Shown here one piece after another: positions 60,988 to 64,000 of a DNA stretch of 64,000 bases. The notes under the pieces were generated by a model that ran no database searches, was not told the origin of the DNA, and saw nothing but the letters and a program-made list of their open reading frames with translations. The stretch is taken from positions 1-64,000 of the forward strand of contig CAYQOX010000002.1 of the NCBI GenBank assembly GCA_964419335.1. The letters run 5' to 3'. Numbering within the stretch: the first letter of the stretch is position 1; every line of letters begins with the position of its first letter. The position numbers and the translations under genes are program-made. This DNA comes from CAYQOX01 sp964419335. Lineage in GTDB: Bacteria; Hinthialibacterota; Hinthialibacteria; Hinthialibacterales; Hinthialibacteraceae.

Positions 60988-61344
60988 TCAATCATGGGAA
61001 TGGTGGGGGTCAAGGAAAGAGAAAGCCTCTTCACGTGTTTTGAAGAAATTTAAGAAGCGATACCAACTGGTTTTTTCAAATTGGCGGCGGAATTTTTCAT
61101 CCAATTCAGCAAAGGTGATTTTTCCGCCTGTTTGGCTAAAGATTTTAACCGGGCTTTTCAGAGAATTAAGATCGGTACACTGCACTTTGTGTAAGCGATG
61201 AGCTAGGCATAATATTCTTTGGCTGCCTTGTTGGCGCAGAGTGGAAATCGTTTGAGCCAAGGCTTGCATTTGATGATCGTCTAGAATTTCGCTAATTTCG
61301 ACGATATCGATGCCTTTCTCATGGCGTTGCTGTATTTCTGTCAT
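60988..61344 (-). CDS. STAS-like protein
   Basis: This 118-residue protein appears to be a diverged STAS domain: VEISEILDDHQMQALAQTIS, ILCLAHRLHKVQCTDLNSL, GGKITFAELDEKFRRQFEKT and FFKTREEAFSFL follow the STAS strand-helix order. The phospho-acceptor Ser is replaced by Thr/Cys in the corresponding loop (VQCTDLN). It lies 110 bases upstream of the other STAS gene on the same strand. Confidence 0.65.
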   Translation of the reverse strand: MTEIQQRHEKGIDIVEISEILDDHQMQALAQTISTLRQQGSQRILCLAHRLHKVQCTDLNSLKSPVKIFSQTGGKITFAELDEKFRRQFEKTSWYRFLNFFKTREEAFSFLDPHHSHD

Positions 61345-61522
61345 CGTAATTCTGCTTTGAAGGTTCTCTCCGGTGAATTCATCGTATTGGTTCGCTAAAG
61401 AGCATGAAATAAACCTGCATTGGGGCTCAATCTCTGGTAATTATCTCTCTCTTTGATTAAAATGCGAAGAGAATAGACCATAGATAATTTGTTAAAGGAA
61501 CGTAAAGGAGTGTAATCAACCC

Positions 61523-62275
61523 ATGAATTTCTTACGCACATACGGGAACCATCTCGGGATTCTCTCAATTCTGTGTCTTTCACTCATCGTGTCAGGATGT
61601 ATGGGATCCTTCACCAAAAAACATACCGATGAACCATTAGTGGATGACCCTTTAACCGATGGGACCTCGATCGGAAATGTCGAGAATGGAGAGTTTACTG
61701 AAGAAGGATGGATGCCAGGGAAAGAAGGGCGTCTTACTTATGAACTTCCGGTGATGACTCAGGGGATGGTTTCTTTTGATGTACAAGGTTTGAATCGAAA
61801 GTATGGGGATGAGATTTTCTTGACAATGTATGAACCTACTGAGTTGGGAGAATATGCCGATCCCTATGTCTTGCTGAATCCCTATCGTGTGGCGTTATGG
61901 TTTAAGAAATTCGAAACATCCCCAAACTCGCCCTTTGAGTTATTATGGACGATCAAACAGTTTTCCTCCGTAGAAGAAGCGATCAATCGCTTTGTCGAAG
62001 GGGTTCCTGAAGATGGTGAAGGGTATGAGGAAACCCTGAGCTCAAAAGAAATGCCGATTTATCTTGGTGAAACCTATCGTATCCAACTTGTATGGAGATA
62101 TGGGAAGGCGAAATTGTTTGTCAATGATCAATTGTTGATTCAGCATGACTACGCCCCCTTAATCTTCTCGGCCAAAGGGCTGCGTGTGGTTCTCGGGAAA
62201 AGCCCCGGTATGGGAGAATTAAATATGCCCGGCTTAACCTTTTCTAATGTGAAGATCACGTACCCGAATCTTTAA
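61523..62275 (+). CDS. Lipoprotein of unknown function
   Basis: The signal peptide ends in a lipobox, VSGC with Cys26; Met at +2 makes outer-membrane sorting likely by the E. coli rule. After a flexible linker (about 30-55) comes a beta-sandwich-like domain (VSFDVQGLNRKYGDEIFLTMY, LVWRYGKAKLFVNDQLL), reminiscent of concanavalin or LamG domains. No family was firmly recognised. AAGGAG lies 12 bases before the ATG. It ends with its own terminator. Confidence 0.75.
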   Translation: MNFLRTYGNHLGILSILCLSLIVSGCMGSFTKKHTDEPLVDDPLTDGTSIGNVENGEFTEEGWMPGKEGRLTYELPVMTQGMVSFDVQGLNRKYGDEIFLTMYEPTELGEYADPYVLLNPYRVALWFKKFETSPNSPFELLWTIKQFSSVEEAINRFVEGVPEDGEGYEETLSSKEMPIYLGETYRIQLVWRYGKAKLFVNDQLLIQHDYAPLIFSAKGLRVVLGKSPGMGELNMPGLTFSNVKITYPNL

Positions 62276-62299
62276 GCCTTCTTCTAATACGAGTACGAT

Positions 62300-62345
62300 A
62301 AATCCATGCGGGGTGTTTGATACGCTTCGCATGGATTTTTTTGAA
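62300..62345 (+). terminator. Rho-independent terminator after lipoprotein gene
   Basis: The 11-bp stem aaatccatgcg/cgcatggattt has a 17-base loop and is followed by a T-run. Confidence 0.75.
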
Positions 62346-62433
62346 TTTACCCAAAGACAAGGTACAGAGAAGAAGTGGCTTGATCGCATGGTGAAGTTGG
62401 CCATTGACTTAATCTTTGTAAAGGGGGGTCTTC

Positions 62434-63759
62434 ATGCTAGATCGTTATTTTGGAATTAAAGAAAAGGGATCGACTATACAGCGGGAAGTACTGGGTGGAT
62501 TAACGACTTTTCTCACGATGTGCTACATCATCTTTGTTCAGCCTACGATGTTATCGGCGACCGGCATGGATTCAGGAGCCGTGATGGTCGCGACCTGTAT
62601 CTCGGCGGCACTTGCTACGTTTATTATGGCTTTCTGGGCGAATTATCCCATCGCCCTGGCTCCCGCGATGGGGCATAACGTGTTTTTTACATTCGTAGTG
62701 TGCCAGACGATGGGGATCGAATGGCAAACGGCGTTGGGAGCCATTTTTATTTCGGGTCTGCTGTTTCTTATCCTTGGGCCGTTTGGAGTACGGGTGTTAA
62801 TCGTACGTATGATTCCCACCTCGTTAAAACTCGCGATTGCGGTGGGTATCGGTTTGATGATTGCCCTATTGGGTTTCCAATGGGCAGGGGTGGTCGTCGA
62901 TAATCCTTCTACGTTGGTGAGTATTGGCAGTTTGGTGAAGCCCTATGTGCTAGTGTCGGGGGCGGGGCTGCTGGCCGCCATGATTCTAACCTGTATGCAA
63001 ATACGCGGTGCGATTCTCGGTGGCATCGCGGTCGCGGCGATTGTAGGGGTTTTTGTGGATCTAATCTCGTTTGAGGGACTCTTTTCTATGCCGCCCTCTT
63101 TGGAACCCACTCTCCTTGCCTTGGATCCGATGAAGGCTTTCAACGTGGGATTATTGGAAATTATTTTTGTATTTTTTATTCTTGATTTGTTTGATACGGT
63201 GGGTACCTTGGTTGGTGTTGCGCAGTTGGGGGGATTTATGAAAGGGGATGAATTACCCAGGGCACGGCAAGCGTTTATGGCTGATGCGGTAGGCACTGTT
63301 TCAGGCGCAGTTATGGGAACTTCCACGGTGACGAGCTATGTGGAATCTTGTTCGGGAATTAGCGATGGGGCTCGCACAGGACTCGCCAGTGTGGTGACCG
63401 GGCTATTATTTTTGCTTGCTCTATTTTTATATCCTCTGGTGGAAATGCTAGGATCGGGGGTTGAATTGGAATCTGGAGCGATGGTTTATCCCGTAATTGC
63501 TCCTGCCTTAATTCTGGTGGGATATATGATGATCAAAGGGGTGAAGTTTATCCCGTGGGATGAGCCGACGGAAAGTATACCCGCCTTTTTGACTATACTT
63601 TTGATCGCGTTTAGTTTTTCCATCACCGAAGGAATCGCATTTGGATTTATGAGTTATACCGTACTTAAGTTGTTTACTGGAAAGATTCGGGATGTACATC
63701 CATTGATGATCGTAATTTCGATACTCTTCGCTTTTCGCTATTTTTATTTGACGGTGTAA
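62434..63759 (+). CDS. AzgA/PbuG-type purine permease (NCS2)
   Basis: This is an inner-membrane nucleobase:cation symporter-2 of the AzgA-like branch (hypoxanthine/adenine/guanine). It has about 12-14 helices and the signatures GGLTTFLTMCYIIFVQP, ANYPIALAPAMGHNVFFTF, FVFFILDLFDTVGTLVGVA and STVTSYVESCSGIS. The length (441) is typical. GGGGGG lies 6-8 bases before the ATG. No purine riboswitch pattern was found in the 5' leader. Exact substrate inferred from family. Confidence 0.92.
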   Translation: MLDRYFGIKEKGSTIQREVLGGLTTFLTMCYIIFVQPTMLSATGMDSGAVMVATCISAALATFIMAFWANYPIALAPAMGHNVFFTFVVCQTMGIEWQTALGAIFISGLLFLILGPFGVRVLIVRMIPTSLKLAIAVGIGLMIALLGFQWAGVVVDNPSTLVSIGSLVKPYVLVSGAGLLAAMILTCMQIRGAILGGIAVAAIVGVFVDLISFEGLFSMPPSLEPTLLALDPMKAFNVGLLEIIFVFFILDLFDTVGTLVGVAQLGGFMKGDELPRARQAFMADAVGTVSGAVMGTSTVTSYVESCSGISDGARTGLASVVTGLLFLLALFLYPLVEMLGSGVELESGAMVYPVIAPALILVGYMMIKGVKFIPWDEPTESIPAFLTILLIAFSFSITEGIAFGFMSYTVLKLFTGKIRDVHPLMIVISILFAFRYFYLTV

Positions 63760-63816
63760 ACGGAATGGATTATCTCTAAATTTGATAAAGACGTCCCGGT
63801 TAGCCCCATTCGGGTC

Positions 63817-63999
63817 TCAGTACGATCTCCAGTCTCTTACGGAGGTTGTTCCATAGGGCAAGGGGAGGCCATCGCGACCGGTGAGGATCGAGGTGATTTC
63901 CTGGTAATAGACTCCGTCGGATTCAATTCCCATATTGGAAGCAAAGAGGGTTTTGGACATTTCTCCATACCCAAACGCTAAATCCACGGGGCCAGACAT
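63817..63999 (-). CDS. Partial gene at right edge
   Basis: An open frame runs off the right end of the window on the minus strand, with the stop at 63817. The 61 visible residues (C-terminus) include LAFGYGEMSKTLFASN, YYQEITSILTGRDGLP and end in RDWRSY. The family is not recognised. The Met at 63999 is probably internal. Confidence 0.5.
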   Translation of the reverse strand: MSGPVDLAFGYGEMSKTLFASNMGIESDGVYYQEITSILTGRDGLPLPYGTTSVRDWRSY

Positions 64000-64000
64000 C

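Noticed and set aside
62346..62433. Purine riboswitch upstream of the purine permease
   Set aside because: The conserved purine-riboswitch core bases and three-way junction pattern are not present.

Overview
The window reads as a chromosomal segment of an uncultured Gram-negative-type bacterium. Lipoprotein and exported-protein signals, PgpA, UppP and a UbiE-type quinone methyltransferase support a diderm. The style recalls the PVC/FCB-adjacent candidate phyla (Planctomycetes, Lentisphaerae, Hydrogenedentota or Sumerlaeota-like): Tat-exported sulfatase, heparinase II/III lyase, giant exported PQQ beta-propeller, several short prepilins, Gfo/Idh oxidoreductase and YfhO. The phylum is my inference. 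TTG and GTG starts recur, so many starts were set by Shine-Dalgarno position. No CRISPR array, rRNA or intact transposon was seen. REGION 1 (1-4107): the first 54 bases are the 3' end (domain VI) of a group II intron. Then come a short MgtE-type transporter, a Kef-type antiporter, a membrane-anchored alpha/beta hydrolase and two tRNA-Ser genes. REGION 2 (4365-9415): three consecutive exported or membrane genes. They are a beta-module plus TPR protein, a protein joining a CsgG/TolB-N-like domain to a cysteine-less formylglycine-enzyme fold, and a PilB/GspE ATPase fused behind an exported beta-module, TPRs, membrane helices and a zinc ribbon. The first and third share the same front-end architecture; this is the most unusual locus in the window. 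REGION 3 (9422-26717): methyltransferase, Gfo/Idh oxidoreductase, small membrane protein, degenerate GH5-like protein, molybdopterin genes (moaC, moaD, moaE) interleaved with serS, an NtrC-type regulator, sulfatase, a charged Cys-containing exported protein and a giant PQQ propeller carrying an exported methyltransferase-like domain. REGION 4 (25716-37864): a nfeD-nfeD-floA membrane-domain operon, heparinase II/III lyase, remnant of a CrtC/AttH lipocalin, LPG-synthase-like membrane protein, pckA, a Rossmann-like protein and a MAF/DUF115 protein translationally coupled to ubiE. REGION 5 (38843-44693): two prepilins, alanine dehydrogenase, an 857-residue exported protein with an internal duplication, and two decayed insertion-sequence remnants (IS21 IstB and ISL3). 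REGION 6 (44848-54075): rimO-pgpA, ricT, pfkB, tusA-moeB, a pseudo-kinase/receiver protein and YfhO. REGION 7 (54316-64000): a regulatory PTS operon (hpf, ptsN, hprK, ptsH, ptsI) without any sugar permease, LPG-synthase-like protein with uppP, two STAS proteins, a lipoprotein, an AzgA-type purine permease and a partial gene at the right edge. WORKING TOGETHER: MoeB (48.9-49.7 kb) can activate the MoaD made at 15 kb. The ATPase and the prepilins are candidates for one type IV pilus-like machine whose other parts lie elsewhere. HprK, HPr, EI and EIIA-Ntr form a self-contained phosphorelay. The sulfatase needs a maturase not found here. A recurrent theme is enzyme folds lacking key catalytic residues (FGE-like, GH5-like, histidine-kinase-like, and possibly the exported methyltransferase-like domain).
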